Assembly: GCF_947494555.1 (NCBI RefSeq)
Contig: NZ_CANLVF010000001.1
Coordinates: forward strand, 744,001 to 808,000
Length of the DNA: 64,000 nt
Direction: 5' to 3'
Origin: an uncultured Roseibium sp.
GTDB taxonomy: Bacteria > Pseudomonadota > Alphaproteobacteria > Rhizobiales > Stappiaceae
The translations under genes and the position numbers were made by a program. Below, piece after piece: positions 42,593-50,736 of this stretch. Numbering within the stretch: the stretch's first letter is position 1; the number at the start of each line of letters is the position of its first letter. The notes beneath the pieces are model-generated. The model did no database searches and had not been told where the DNA came from. It saw only the letters and a list, made by a program, of their open reading frames with translations.

Positions 42593-43357
42593 GTGTTGTC
42601 GATGGAAGCTGAGAAAAAAACTCAATCGAATCAAGGTGTTCAAGTTATCGCGCGCGCGGCCGAGATATTGCGGGTTCTCAAGAACGACAATGCCGGGCTT
42701 AGCCTGGGGCAAATTGCGGAGCGCGTACATTTGCCCCGCTCTACGGTACAGCGGATTGTCAATGCTCTGCTGGCCGAACGGCTGGTGATGTCGTCTTCGT
42801 CTGAAGGCGGACTGCGTCTGGGTTCAGAAATCCAGTCCTTGGCCGCGGCAGGCCGGGTCAACATGACCGAGTTGGTGCACCCGGTTCTGACCGAGCTTGC
42901 GAAACGCACAAAAGAGACCGTGGATCTTGCTGTTTTCCGCGATGATCACATGGTGTTTCTCGATCAGGTGATCGGTACGCACCGTCTTAGAACCGTTTCG
43001 GCGGTTGGTGAGGTCTTCCCAATGACCGACACCGCAAATGGCAAGGCCGCGTTATCAATGCTCGAAGATGACAAAGTCGTTTCCATCGCTGCCCGAGAGC
43101 TGAAGGCCGATGGCCAGACGCAGCGACCACTTTCGGATTTTCTCAAGGAGATCGAAGATATACGGGCGACTGGCATAGCGTGGGACCTGAACGAGCACAC
43201 GCAGGGTATCTCGGCAGCGGGATTTGCGTTTCGTGATCCGGTAGGCCTGATCTATGCCATTTCCGTGCCGGTACCCTCACACCGATTTGCCGGTCTCAAG
43301 GGCGACCTTTCTGGTCAGCTTCTGGAGACAAGAGACGCTGTCATGAAACTTGTCTGA
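42593..43357 (+). CDS. IclR-family transcriptional regulator
   Basis: This is a roughly 254-aa regulator. The winged helix-turn-helix lies at about 10-75 (ILRVLKNDNAGLSLGQIAER, LPRSTVQRIVNAL) and the ligand-binding domain at about 85-250 (DQVIGTHRLRTVSAVGEVFP, ISVPVPSHRF). GTG 42593 sits 8 nt after GAGGG; ATG 42602 and TTG 42590 are alternatives. It is divergent from the 10-gene catabolic/transport operon, so it very probably controls it in response to a pathway metabolite. Confidence 0.9.
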   Translation: MLSMEAEKKTQSNQGVQVIARAAEILRVLKNDNAGLSLGQIAERVHLPRSTVQRIVNALLAERLVMSSSSEGGLRLGSEIQSLAAAGRVNMTELVHPVLTELAKRTKETVDLAVFRDDHMVFLDQVIGTHRLRTVSAVGEVFPMTDTANGKAALSMLEDDKVVSIAARELKADGQTQRPLSDFLKEIEDIRATGIAWDLNEHTQGISAAGFAFRDPVGLIYAISVPVPSHRFAGLKGDLSGQLLETRDAVMKLV

Positions 43358-43415
43358 CGGTTCAGTCACAGATTTCCCTGGCGGTCTGTCCTTTGCACGC
43401 CCTTAACGGGTCGGT

Positions 43416-43739
43416 TTACGCAGCGACCCGCCGTCTGACGCCCGCGCGCTGGGCTTCGATGCGTTCAGTTTCATAATTCGACCAATTCTCGACCGATCCA
43501 GCGTTTGCGCTCCGGTCGTCATCTGTCGCTTCAGCCAGCACTTCCTCGGTAATGTTGTTGCACCAGCCTTCTTCGGGATTGAATTCCAGCACCGCCCTGA
43601 CATTTTCGATCTGACCGTTGCGAATATCCTCAACGAGCTGGAGCCTTCGCATATCGGTCAATTCGATCTCTGGCGTGTATAAGGAACTTCCAAGTTCGCA
43701 AATGATTGAGAAAAACGATGTATCGAGATTTGGTTGCAT
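43416..43739 (-). CDS. Hypothetical protein under S24-repressor operators
   Basis: I do not recognise this acidic 107-aa protein, which has no signal peptide, membrane segment or DNA-binding motif. AAGGAGG lies 6 nt before its ATG. A TATACT -10 box (43772-43767 on the minus strand) and two repressor-type palindromes lie directly upstream, so it is probably switched on when the S24 repressor is cleaved, like an early gene or antirepressor. Confidence 0.6.
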   Translation of the reverse strand: MQPNLDTSFFSIICELGSSLYTPEIELTDMRRLQLVEDIRNGQIENVRAVLEFNPEEGWCNNITEEVLAEATDDDRSANAGSVENWSNYETERIEAQRAGVRRRVAA

Positions 43740-43770
43740 TCACAGCCTCCTTCAAACTCAATCCAGAGTA

Positions 43771-43825
43771 TACGCAAAATGCGTACAAATCAAGTTGAAA
43801 ACATCCCGTTTTACGCGAATGCGTA
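43771..43825. promoter_or_regulatory. Two operators upstream of the 107-aa gene
   Basis: TACGCAAAATGCGTA (43771-43785) is a perfect 6-3-6 palindrome; TACGCGAATGCGTA (43812-43825) is a near-identical site one base shorter. The first overlaps the predicted -10 region. Confidence 0.65.
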
Positions 43826-43883
43826 CGCTTGAGGGTTTCTGATTGTTGTAAGTCGGCTGATTAGGCGCTAGACGAGCACGAGC

Positions 43884-44609
43884 CTAGAGCGGTTTGAAAA
43901 CCATGACGACCTTGGCTTTGATCTTGACCTCAGTGTGGTCGAAGTCGCCTTCCTGGTAAACGATAGTTTCCTGAAATCTCGGGTCATCGGACTCCGGCAT
44001 CAGCTCCGACTTCCCGTTGAGGCTGACGAGGCGTTTGGCCGTGCGTTCAATGGTCATGCCGTTGTCGCGCGAGCGCTCCACAAGGACCAGGTCGTTTTCC
44101 TTCAATTCGATTCCGGCGGCCAAATAGTCGACGCACAGAAGCAGGTCGCCATTGGCGGCAATCCTGTTGAGAGACTCGCCACGCACCTTGACCACGTATT
44201 GAGCCTGTGCAGGGAAGCGAACGTCATATGAAATTGTTGATTCTTCTGCATTTTCTGTCTCAAACAAGGCTGCTTCCATCCAAAGACCGGCGGCAACCTC
44301 GCCAACGACCGGAACGCCGGTTTTGGGCAAAGATGTTGTTTTGCGCTGAATTTCGGCCACGGACCCGTCGGCGAGCGCGAGGATCTCATCCCGTGTTATG
44401 GCCGGGTCTCCTTTTCCCGGAAGAGCGGACAGTAACTTGCTGATGAAGTTCGCCGGCAATCCATTCTCCCCGTAATCCGCGGAGAAATAGCGCTGAATGG
44501 AAGAGGCCTGGGAATAACCCATCTCTCTTGCGATCGCCCGCAAGGAGAGCCCTGATCTTTCTTTCAGCTTTTGAAGCTTGCTGTGCAGTGTCCGAGCAGG
44601 TTCGGTCAT
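43884..44609 (-). CDS. S24-family self-cleaving phage-type repressor
   Basis: This 241-aa repressor has an N-terminal helix-turn-helix (about 8-62, with SLRAIAREMGYSQASSIQRY) and a C-terminal LexA/CI-like S24 domain. The cleavage site is Ala107-Gly108 in VVGEVAAGLW, the catalytic Ser146 lies in KVRGESL and Lys192 in TAKRLV, so autoproteolysis after RecA activation is likely. It is flanked by operators of one consensus: two before the 107-aa gene and one in its own divergent promoter region. This is the plan of a lysogeny or SOS-type switch. It is not the host LexA, whose domain layout and length differ. Confidence 0.85.
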   Translation of the reverse strand: MTEPARTLHSKLQKLKERSGLSLRAIAREMGYSQASSIQRYFSADYGENGLPANFISKLLSALPGKGDPAITRDEILALADGSVAEIQRKTTSLPKTGVPVVGEVAAGLWMEAALFETENAEESTISYDVRFPAQAQYVVKVRGESLNRIAANGDLLLCVDYLAAGIELKENDLVLVERSRDNGMTIERTAKRLVSLNGKSELMPESDDPRFQETIVYQEGDFDHTEVKIKAKVVMVFKPL

Positions 44610-44670
44610 GATTGGTGGTGCCGCAGTTTCTTCGCAATGGAAGAAGAGTTGTATCGTATGAATTCTGCGT

Positions 44671-44699
44671 TGACAAGTGTACGTTATTTGCGTACGATT
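44671..44699 (+). promoter_or_regulatory. Sigma-70 promoter with embedded S24 operator
   Basis: TTGACA (44671-44676), a 17-nt spacer and TACGAT (44694-44699) form a strong promoter for the 44770 operon. The operator TACGTTATTTGCGTA (44681-44695) fills the spacer and matches the two sites at 43771-43825, so repressor binding would block it. Confidence 0.7.
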
Positions 44700-44769
44700 T
44701 TTCGTGAAGTTTGAATCTGGAAGGACGACAGAGAGTTTTGGGTCAGGCGCAGAGACAAAGGAGTGGCCG

Positions 44770-45132
44770 GTGAGCGGGCTTAAGGACGAAATAGAGGCGG
44801 CAAGGGAGCGTGTGGCGCACTATCGTCTGCGCGCAGAAAGACCAAGTGCGCGCCTTGAAGATGAGTACGCACTGGAAAAAGCGCGCACGCGGCTTCTGAC
44901 GCTGGAATTGAGAGGATTGAAGGCGGCGTTAAAGTCCAAGGACGCGGGCAAGAGTGTGAGCTTCGATCATGAATCAGGTGCCAAGCGGAGCGGAACAGGT
45001 CACATCAGTGCCGAAGCAGGAAGGCGAATAAGAACAAAACATGAACATTTGGGTTTGAGTTCACGCGCGCAGGCGGAAGCCTCGTTCGCAGCCTTGCAGA
45101 AAGGACCTCCAAAGCCCGGGGAGGGACGTTAA
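44770..45132 (+). CDS. Coiled-coil hypothetical protein of the phage-type module
   Basis: This is a roughly 120-aa basic, helical protein. Residues 3-55 look like a coiled coil (LKDEIEAARERVAHYRLRAE, then ALEKARTRLLTLELRGLKAA). GTG 44770 is chosen because AAAGGAG lies 6 nt before it; the longer frame from 44677 would begin inside the promoter. Its stop overlaps the next start (TAATG). I do not recognise the family. Confidence 0.6.
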   Translation: MSGLKDEIEAARERVAHYRLRAERPSARLEDEYALEKARTRLLTLELRGLKAALKSKDAGKSVSFDHESGAKRSGTGHISAEAGRRIRTKHEHLGLSSRAQAEASFAALQKGPPKPGEGR

Positions 45133-45548
45133 TGGCGTCAGGTGCAGTCGTAGACAGGATCGCGTCAGAATTCGGCGTTCACTTTGTATCATCAGCAAAG
45201 CGCGTTGAAGGCCGCCACCAATCCAAAGCACGCAAAACCTGTCTCGCTTTGCTGAAAAAACATGGCGCAGAACATCTGCGCCTGGTTTTTGGCCTGATCA
45301 ACACACCGGTCAATCGCGGTAACTGGTCAGCACCCGTCCTGAGCGCAGTCTCCTGGGTGGTTGTGAACCAGTTGGGCATCGTTGCACGCAAAGATTTCGT
45401 CACGAGTTTCGACCGTCTCGACCTTGGCGCGCTCCATGCCCGCGCCAAGAACATAAATCCAGAGGCACTGACGATAACGTTGGCGGTGCTGCTTTCTTAT
45501 GAACTCGATCAATCGGTGCAGTCTGGTCTCTCGGAGGAAGCTGCCTGA
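45132..45548 (+). CDS. Hypothetical protein of the phage-type module
   Basis: This 138-aa mostly helical protein has a basic N-terminal half (SSAKRVEGRHQSKARKTCLA) and no recognised domain. It is coupled to the preceding gene (TAATG) and to a following 38-codon frame (TGATG), so it belongs to the S24-controlled operon. A nucleic-acid-binding role would fit the charge pattern but is only a guess. Confidence 0.65.
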   Translation: MASGAVVDRIASEFGVHFVSSAKRVEGRHQSKARKTCLALLKKHGAEHLRLVFGLINTPVNRGNWSAPVLSAVSWVVVNQLGIVARKDFVTSFDRLDLGALHARAKNINPEALTITLAVLLSYELDQSVQSGLSEEAA

Positions 45549-45664
45549 TGCGTTTGGTTGACCTTATGGAGGCTGTTTCATCTCTTTTGTCAGTCAAGGA
45601 GTGTGTGTTGAAAATCAGGAAAACGCTCAAACAGTGTGTTGTCGATGGGGGGCGAGTGATTTGA
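45548..45664 (+). CDS. Very short coupled reading frame (38 codons)
   Basis: This frame starts at ATG 45548 inside the previous stop (TGATG) and ends at 45664, giving MRLVDLMEAVSSLLSVK and a basic tail. It is too short for a family call. The overlap with both neighbours suggests it is translated, perhaps as a coupling peptide. Confidence 0.35.
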   Translation: MRLVDLMEAVSSLLSVKECVLKIRKTLKQCVVDGGRVI

Positions 45665-45930
45665 AGGCCGAGCCTGAGGAACACGTGGGCAGGTTTACCG
45701 GCGGGGAGATTGAATTCGTATCAGACAAAAGCGCAAACGCACTCCTTCAAGCGAAGCGCGGCGGCCTACCGGAATGGCTGGCGATCATCAGAAAATCCCT
45801 ATCCGAAGGATGCCGACTGTTTCGATTGTTGGGAGCAAGGCTACGGCTAGTACACCAAGTCGCAAGTCGAGGCGCTGACCTGCTAGCGCGCGCACATGGT
45901 CACTGGAATGAGGCTGTGTTCGTCAAATGA
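45661..45930 (+). CDS. Possible small phage-module protein (TTG start)
   Basis: From TTG 45661, which overlaps the previous stop, the frame encodes 89 residues with an acidic N-terminus and a basic C-terminus (EWLAIIRKSLSEGCRLFRLL). The evidence for translation is only the overlap and a purine-rich stretch upstream. It may be a real gene or non-coding. Confidence 0.35.
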   Translation: MKAEPEEHVGRFTGGEIEFVSDKSANALLQAKRGGLPEWLAIIRKSLSEGCRLFRLLGARLRLVHQVASRGADLLARAHGHWNEAVFVK

Positions 45931-45985
45931 TCCGGGACAGGACCTGGAACACAATCGAAAAGCAAGCCAATGCGAGTAAAACTGG

Positions 45986-46369
45986 ATGTCTCATGTAAAT
46001 CGCCCGCAGTCTCCTGAAGATGTTCTGGAGCGCCTGATCGAGGCCGTGGAAGTGAATGCTGCCGTTGCAAAAGGCGATGGTCCGAGAGCGATCTTTTCCG
46101 CTTGGCCGGACTATCGGCGAAAAATCGCCAGGAGAAAAAAAACCTATCCGCCTCCGCAGATTTCAAGGGCGGAAGAAGCGCTGACCTGGTTTTCGCTGAT
46201 TGACGACACAGACGCCCGCCGGGCGTTGCAATTTGAGATCATGTGCAAGGCCGGCGGTGGCAAGTTCAGCAGGATTTGCGAAAAATACGGCTGGAAACGG
46301 ACAACGGTTACCAGCCGGAATAAAATTCTGCTGTCGTGTCTAGCCACCAAGCTTCGCGCCTTGGGTTGA
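45986..46369 (+). CDS. DUF6362-like phage-associated HTH protein
   Basis: This 127-aa basic protein has the pattern of a family found beside phage terminases: IFSAWPDYRRKIARRKKTY followed by proline-rich sequence, then AEEALTWFSLIDDTDARRAL, and a C-terminal helix-turn-helix (FSRICEKYGWKRTTVTSRNK). Such proteins probably bind DNA and act in packaging control. In many alphaproteobacterial prophages this gene precedes the terminase; here the terminase pair lies about 11.6 kb further on, behind unrelated catabolic genes. Confidence 0.6.
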   Translation: MSHVNRPQSPEDVLERLIEAVEVNAAVAKGDGPRAIFSAWPDYRRKIARRKKTYPPPQISRAEEALTWFSLIDDTDARRALQFEIMCKAGGGKFSRICEKYGWKRTTVTSRNKILLSCLATKLRALG

Positions 46370-46441
46370 TAATCGTGACTTAAGCCCCAATCGGGTGGGG
46401 CAGCCTCCTCCCGGTTGATGGCTCCATGCCGCAAGAAAAAG

Positions 46442-47302
46442 CTATTCAGGCTTTCTGCCACCGCTTGGTGATGTGACGATCCAGTCCCTGAACGCGGCTG
46501 CAGCCTCAGTCCTTGATTTGACGGACAGGAAGTAACTTTCGTTGGCTGCGATCGAAACATCGCTCGCCTGTTCGATCAGTCCCTGCTGTCTTGGGTGTGC
46601 GGCAAGAAGCTCATGCACCAGACAGATGCCATTGCCGTTTACGGCGAGCTGAAGTGCGGATCCGTAAGAATCCACAAACAGGGCCGGTGCGGAAAGTGCT
46701 TTGCCTGCGACCTTTGACCAAGACTTCCATCCGTCGGACGTTCCGACGGCCTCGATAAGAGGAAGGTTTTCAAAATTGCCTTTCAAGCCGGGTGATTTCA
46801 GCGCGATCAATCGGTCTGAACCAAGGAGTTCGGCGTCGGTTGCGGCTTGTTTTTGGGACCCGAAGCGGATTTCAACATCAGCTGCGATCCGGGTGAATTC
46901 GTCCGGCCAGACAGCCCCGATCAACCGGAGCACGACATCGGGATGCCTTTCGGTGAACTCTGGAAGTCTTGGAGCGATGACCCAATGAATGACGCTTATA
47001 GAGGCGGATACCGTCAAAAGATCAGAAGACTGGCCGGTGTCGAAAGCGGCGGTGGCTCCGGTCAAGGTGGTCAGTGCGGCATCGACCTGAGGCAGCAGCC
47101 TGCGGCCATGATCCGTCAGTGCAAGCCCGCGTGCCTTGCGCTCGAACAAGGGTACGCCGAGCCTCACTTCGAGCGATTTGATCTGCTGACTGACGGCTGA
47201 TTGGGTCATGCCGATTTCATCGGCCGCTGCTGTGAAACTCAAGGTCCTTGCCGCTGATTCAAAAGCGCGAAACCAGTTCAAAGGCGGCAGTGCCGGCGCC
47301 AT
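46442..47302 (-). CDS. LysR-family transcriptional regulator
   Basis: This is a roughly 286-aa regulator. The N-terminal winged helix (3-65) contains NWFRAFESAARTLSFTAAAD and MTQSAVSQQIKSLEVRLG, and the effector-binding domain fills 90-285. The PPLNWFRAF opening is typical of the GcvA-like subgroup. I prefer ATG 47302 over TTG 47308. It is divergent from the DUF1185/hydrolase/monooxygenase set, with a T-N11-A palindrome between them, so it probably activates those genes. Confidence 0.92.
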   Translation of the reverse strand: MAPALPPLNWFRAFESAARTLSFTAAADEIGMTQSAVSQQIKSLEVRLGVPLFERKARGLALTDHGRRLLPQVDAALTTLTGATAAFDTGQSSDLLTVSASISVIHWVIAPRLPEFTERHPDVVLRLIGAVWPDEFTRIAADVEIRFGSQKQAATDAELLGSDRLIALKSPGLKGNFENLPLIEAVGTSDGWKSWSKVAGKALSAPALFVDSYGSALQLAVNGNGICLVHELLAAHPRQQGLIEQASDVSIAANESYFLSVKSRTEAAAAFRDWIVTSPSGGRKPE

Positions 47303-47315
47303 GGTCAAGTCACCT

Positions 47316-47330
47316 ATTAGTTTGACTAAT
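47316..47330. promoter_or_regulatory. LysR-type binding palindrome
   Basis: ATTAGT-TTG-ACTAAT is a perfect 6-3-6 palindrome of T-N11-A type in the LysR/DUF1185 divergent region, 14 bp from the LysR start. It is likely the regulator's recognition site. Confidence 0.6.
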
Positions 47331-47419
47331 ATCTAAGACTGAAAATCATTCGTTTGTCCGGAAAGTCAAGGCGTTCGATAGTGATTGCGGCGATCAAGGC
47401 GATGCAAGGGAGGACGGTC

Positions 47420-48019
47420 GTGGAGCCTGACATCAGGAAAATCGTGACCTATGACGAGGAGGTGCTGATTGAAGGCTTCCGCAAGGCAGAGACGCCCTGG
47501 CGCATGTTTGCAGTTGCCGCCGTTGTCCGAAATCCGTGGGCAGGGCGCTTTGTCGACGATCTCAGCCCGGAAATCAGGTCCTACGGGCCAAAGCTCGGCA
47601 GTCTGATGACAGACCGGATGATCAAATTGGCCGGGAGCGGGGCCGCCATCGAAGCCTATGGCAAGGCGGCGGTGGTCGGTCTGGATGGCGAGGTGGAACA
47701 CGCATCGGGCCTGATCCACACACTGCGTTTTGGGAATTACTACCGGCAAGCGGTCGAAGCGAAATCCTATCTGGCATTCACGAACACGCGCGGTCCTGCC
47801 AATGCCCCGATCATGGTGCCGCTGATGGACAAGAACGATGCCGGGCGGCGGTCGCATTATCTGACGATCCAGTTTGCAATTCCCGACGCACCCCGCGCCG
47901 ACGAGATTGTCGTCGTTCTTGGCGGAGCAACCTCCGGCCGTCCATTTCATCGGATAGGCGACAGGTATCAGGACCTTAAAGAGATGGGCCATGACGTGGA
48001 CAACCCGGCTGCGGTCTGA
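47420..48019 (+). CDS. Amino-acid-synthesis family protein (DUF1185)
   Basis: This 199-aa cytoplasmic protein has the family start (V)EPDIRKIVTYDEEVLIEGF followed by AVAAVVRNPWAGRFVDDL, and LTDRM-/GKAAVVGLDGEVEHASGLIH in the middle. The biochemical role of this family is not settled. GTG 47420 is chosen because GGGAGG lies 6 nt before it and conserved sequence starts there; the frame from 47354 adds 22 unlikely residues. It overlaps the alpha/beta-hydrolase gene by 29 bp, so it belongs to the ring-cleavage-type operon. Confidence 0.8.
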   Translation: MEPDIRKIVTYDEEVLIEGFRKAETPWRMFAVAAVVRNPWAGRFVDDLSPEIRSYGPKLGSLMTDRMIKLAGSGAAIEAYGKAAVVGLDGEVEHASGLIHTLRFGNYYRQAVEAKSYLAFTNTRGPANAPIMVPLMDKNDAGRRSHYLTIQFAIPDAPRADEIVVVLGGATSGRPFHRIGDRYQDLKEMGHDVDNPAAV

Positions 48020-48770
48020 AGCGGGCTCGCTTGCCTTTATCACGGCGGGAAAGGGACCGCGTCTTTTGATGATCCACGGGGTGGGGCTTCGGGCGGAGGC
48101 CTGGAATGCGCAAATTGCGGCCTTGTCGGACCGCTTCGAAATTCTTGCTCCGGATCTGCCGGGGCATGGAGGCAGTGCGGCACTTTCAGGTGCGCCGGAC
48201 TTGAAGGACTATAGCGACCGGATCGCGCGACTGCTCGACCGCCCGTCCATTGTTGTCGGGCACTCGATGGGAGCCATGATCGCGCTGGATCTGGCGTCGC
48301 GGTATCAAGATCAGGTTCGGGGTGTTGGCGCTCTGAACGCCATTTTCAGGCGGAGCCTTGCGGCTCGAACCGCTGTCCGAAAACGCGCTACGGAACTTGA
48401 CGGTATCGCGACGGTGGATCCGTCGGCAGCGCTTGACCGTTGGTTTGGAATTGAGCCAGGCCCGGAGCGTCAGGCCTGTCATGATTGGCTTAGCAGCGTG
48501 GATCCGGCCGGTTATCGAACGGCCTATTCCGTCTTTGCAAAAGAAGACGGACCGGACGAAGCGGATTTGATGGCTATTTCCTGTCCTGCGCTCTTCATGA
48601 CCGGTGGCCTTGAGCCGAACTCCACACCAGCCATGAGCCGCGCGATGACCGATCTTGCACCGCACGGCGTGGTGAACGTTGTCGAGGACGCGGCGCACAT
48701 GATGCCGATGACACACCCCGCAGCGGTGAACCGTGCCTTGCTGGATTTTGCAGAAGGATGTCAACCATGA
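47991..48770 (+). CDS. Alpha/beta hydrolase (possible TgnD-like)
   Basis: This 259-aa hydrolase has the oxyanion motif MIHGVGLRAEAW, the nucleophile elbow VVGHSMGAMIAL with the catalytic Ser, an acid-residue region MTGGLEPNS, and a C-terminal His in VVEDAAHMMPMTHP. In the trigonelline pathway an alpha/beta hydrolase removes the N-methylformamido group after ring opening; this gene sits in the matching place beside a flavin monooxygenase pair. Lipase or lactonase activity is the general alternative. Its stop overlaps the next start. Confidence 0.85.
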   Translation: MTWTTRLRSEAGSLAFITAGKGPRLLMIHGVGLRAEAWNAQIAALSDRFEILAPDLPGHGGSAALSGAPDLKDYSDRIARLLDRPSIVVGHSMGAMIALDLASRYQDQVRGVGALNAIFRRSLAARTAVRKRATELDGIATVDPSAALDRWFGIEPGPERQACHDWLSSVDPAGYRTAYSVFAKEDGPDEADLMAISCPALFMTGGLEPNSTPAMSRAMTDLAPHGVVNVVEDAAHMMPMTHPAAVNRALLDFAEGCQP

Positions 48771-49690
48771 ACGCACTTGATCCGCGCGAATTGCGGGATG
48801 CCTTTGGGCGGTTCATGACCGGGGTCACCGTTGTGACAAGCCTTGATCGTGAAGGGCGTCTGGTCGGATTTACCGCGAACTCGTTTTCGTCCGTTTCCCT
48901 GCACCCGCCGATCTTGCTGGTGTGTCCCGGCAAGTTCCTGTCGAGCTTCGAAGTGTTTTCTTCCTGCGAGCACTTTGCCGTGAGTGTCTTGAGCGAGGGC
49001 CAGGAGGAGGTTGCGAATGTTTTCGCGGGCTACAAAGGTGACCGGTTTGCGCGGGTGGCACATACGATCAACGAGCATGGGATTCCGATTGTCGACGGCG
49101 CGATAGCAACGTTTTCCTGCAAAACGCATCAGGTCGTACCGGCTGGCGATCATGTTGTGCTCTTGGGCGAAGTTACCGAGTTTGCGCAGGGCGAGGGGCG
49201 AGGTCTTGGATACGCGGGCGGGCAGTTCTTCAGCCTTGGCCTGGAGCACCAGGCGCGCGATCCGAGCGCCAGAAAGAATATCTGCGGAGCGATTGTCGAG
49301 AGCGAAAACGGCGTTTTGCTCAAGGCGACGCCTGATGGGTACAGATTGCCCGAGTGCGTCGCACCTGACCGCGCATCTTTGAGAGATCGTTTAAGGCAAG
49401 AGCTTTTCGGCCTGGGAATTGGGGCGGAGCTCGGTCCTGTTTTTTCTGTTTTCGATGATCAGGCACAGGAAACCCACTTTGCCTACCTGCTCGCCAAAGC
49501 CCAAAGCGTTGATGCGGCCTGTGGCTTTGAGAGCATTGCGTTTTCCGAGATTGCGGGGCTCACATTTAGCTCGGCGACAACTGCGCGAATGCTGGAACGA
49601 TTTGCCGAAGAAGCGCGAACACGCAATTTCAATCTCTATCTCGGTGATGCTGTCTCAGGCGGGACGCACCAGATCCAGGAAAGGGCCTGA
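48767..49690 (+). CDS. Flavin reductase with C-terminal extension (possible TgnA-like)
   Basis: This is a 307-aa protein. Residues 8-165 are a DIM6/NTAB-type flavin reductase (LRDAFGRFMTGVTVVTS, GFTANSFSSVSLHPP, GLGYAGGQFFSL); it supplies reduced FMN to a partner monooxygenase. The remaining 140 residues form an extra domain absent from minimal reductases, which the trigonelline reductase component also carries, as I recall. ATG 48767 is chosen because it overlaps the upstream stop (ATGA) and AAGGA lies 10 nt before; 48758 is too close to that site. The LLM gene starts 3 bp after its stop. Confidence 0.85.
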   Translation: MNALDPRELRDAFGRFMTGVTVVTSLDREGRLVGFTANSFSSVSLHPPILLVCPGKFLSSFEVFSSCEHFAVSVLSEGQEEVANVFAGYKGDRFARVAHTINEHGIPIVDGAIATFSCKTHQVVPAGDHVVLLGEVTEFAQGEGRGLGYAGGQFFSLGLEHQARDPSARKNICGAIVESENGVLLKATPDGYRLPECVAPDRASLRDRLRQELFGLGIGAELGPVFSVFDDQAQETHFAYLLAKAQSVDAACGFESIAFSEIAGLTFSSATTARMLERFAEEARTRNFNLYLGDAVSGGTHQIQERA

Positions 49691-49692
49691 TC

Positions 49693-50727
49693 ATGGAGTT
49701 TTCCCTTTTTGCGCATATGGAGCGGCTGTCGCCTGACGAGCCTCACGCCAAGCTGTACGAGGACTTTCTGTCCATTTGCAAACTGGCCGATGAGGGCGGG
49801 ATGCGGGCGATCTGGACCGGTGAGCATCACGGTATGGAGTTTACCATTGCGCCCAACCCTTTTCTGTCTCTGGTCGATCTTGCGCACCACACCAAGAATG
49901 TCAGGCTGGGAACCGGCACGATCGTCGCGCCGTTCTGGCACCCGATCAAACTGGCGGGCGAGGCGGCAGCCGCTGACCTGATGACAGGCGGGCGGATCGA
50001 ACTCGGGATTGCCCGGGGTGCTTATTCTTATGAATACGAACGCATGATGCCCGGCATGGATGCCTGGGAGGCAGGGCAAAGGATGCGCGAAACGACGCCG
50101 CTCCTGCGAAAACTCTGGGACGGTGATCATGCGCATGACGGCGAGTTCTTCAATTTTCCCGCAAGTACCTCGTCGCCGAAACCTCTCCAGGAGAACGGTC
50201 CGCCGATCTGGATTGCGGCGCGTGACCCGAACAGCCACGAATTTGGCGTTCACAACGGCTTCAATATCCAAGTGACCCCTCTCTGGCAGGGACACGATGA
50301 GGTGGAAACATTGATGGGACGGTTCAACGATGCCTGTGCGACCTTTGATGGACCGAGACCCAAGATCATGCTTCTGCACCATACCTACGTCGGGTCCGAT
50401 AGCGACGATGTTTGCCGTGCAACGCAGGAGCTTTCCCGGTTCTATTGCTATTTCGGTGCCTGGTTCCAGAACAAGCGTCCGGTCTCCCAGGGGCTGATTG
50501 CCGAGCTCTCGGAAGAGGAGATTGCGGCCAACAAGATGATGGCGCCAGAGAACCTTGCCATGGACCTGACGATCGGAACGGCGGGTGAGGTGATCGACCG
50601 AATCAAGCGTTACGAAGATCTCGGTTATGATGAATTTTCGTTCTGGATCGACAGCGGCATGAGCGCGGAGCGCAAGCGTGCGTCGCTCAGCCGTTTCATC
50701 GACGATGTGATGCCGGCTTTCAGCTGA
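49693..50727 (+). CDS. LLM-class flavin-dependent monooxygenase (possible TgnB-like)
   Basis: This is a 344-aa luciferase-like TIM-barrel monooxygenase. Family sequences are GEHHGMEFTIAPNPFLSL, RLGTGTIVAPFWHPIKLAGE, GGRIELGIARGAYSYE and GTAGEVIDRIKRYEDLGYDE. It would use FMNH2 from the adjacent reductase to oxygenate the substrate. The set reductase + LLM + aldehyde dehydrogenase + hydrolase mirrors the trigonelline (N-methylnicotinate) ring-opening genes; other N-heterocycles or amides are possible. Confidence 0.88.
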   Translation: MEFSLFAHMERLSPDEPHAKLYEDFLSICKLADEGGMRAIWTGEHHGMEFTIAPNPFLSLVDLAHHTKNVRLGTGTIVAPFWHPIKLAGEAAAADLMTGGRIELGIARGAYSYEYERMMPGMDAWEAGQRMRETTPLLRKLWDGDHAHDGEFFNFPASTSSPKPLQENGPPIWIAARDPNSHEFGVHNGFNIQVTPLWQGHDEVETLMGRFNDACATFDGPRPKIMLLHHTYVGSDSDDVCRATQELSRFYCYFGAWFQNKRPVSQGLIAELSEEEIAANKMMAPENLAMDLTIGTAGEVIDRIKRYEDLGYDEFSFWIDSGMSAERKRASLSRFIDDVMPAFS

Positions 50728-50736
50728 GGGAACAGG

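Noticed and set aside
43884-44609. Host LexA
   Set aside because: The HTH type, length and dedicated flanking operators fit a phage-type S24 repressor; LexA normally stands apart and controls other sites.
46384-46401. GCCCCA/TGGGGC stem between convergent genes
   Set aside because: Only 6 bp with no T run on either strand; too weak to call a terminator.
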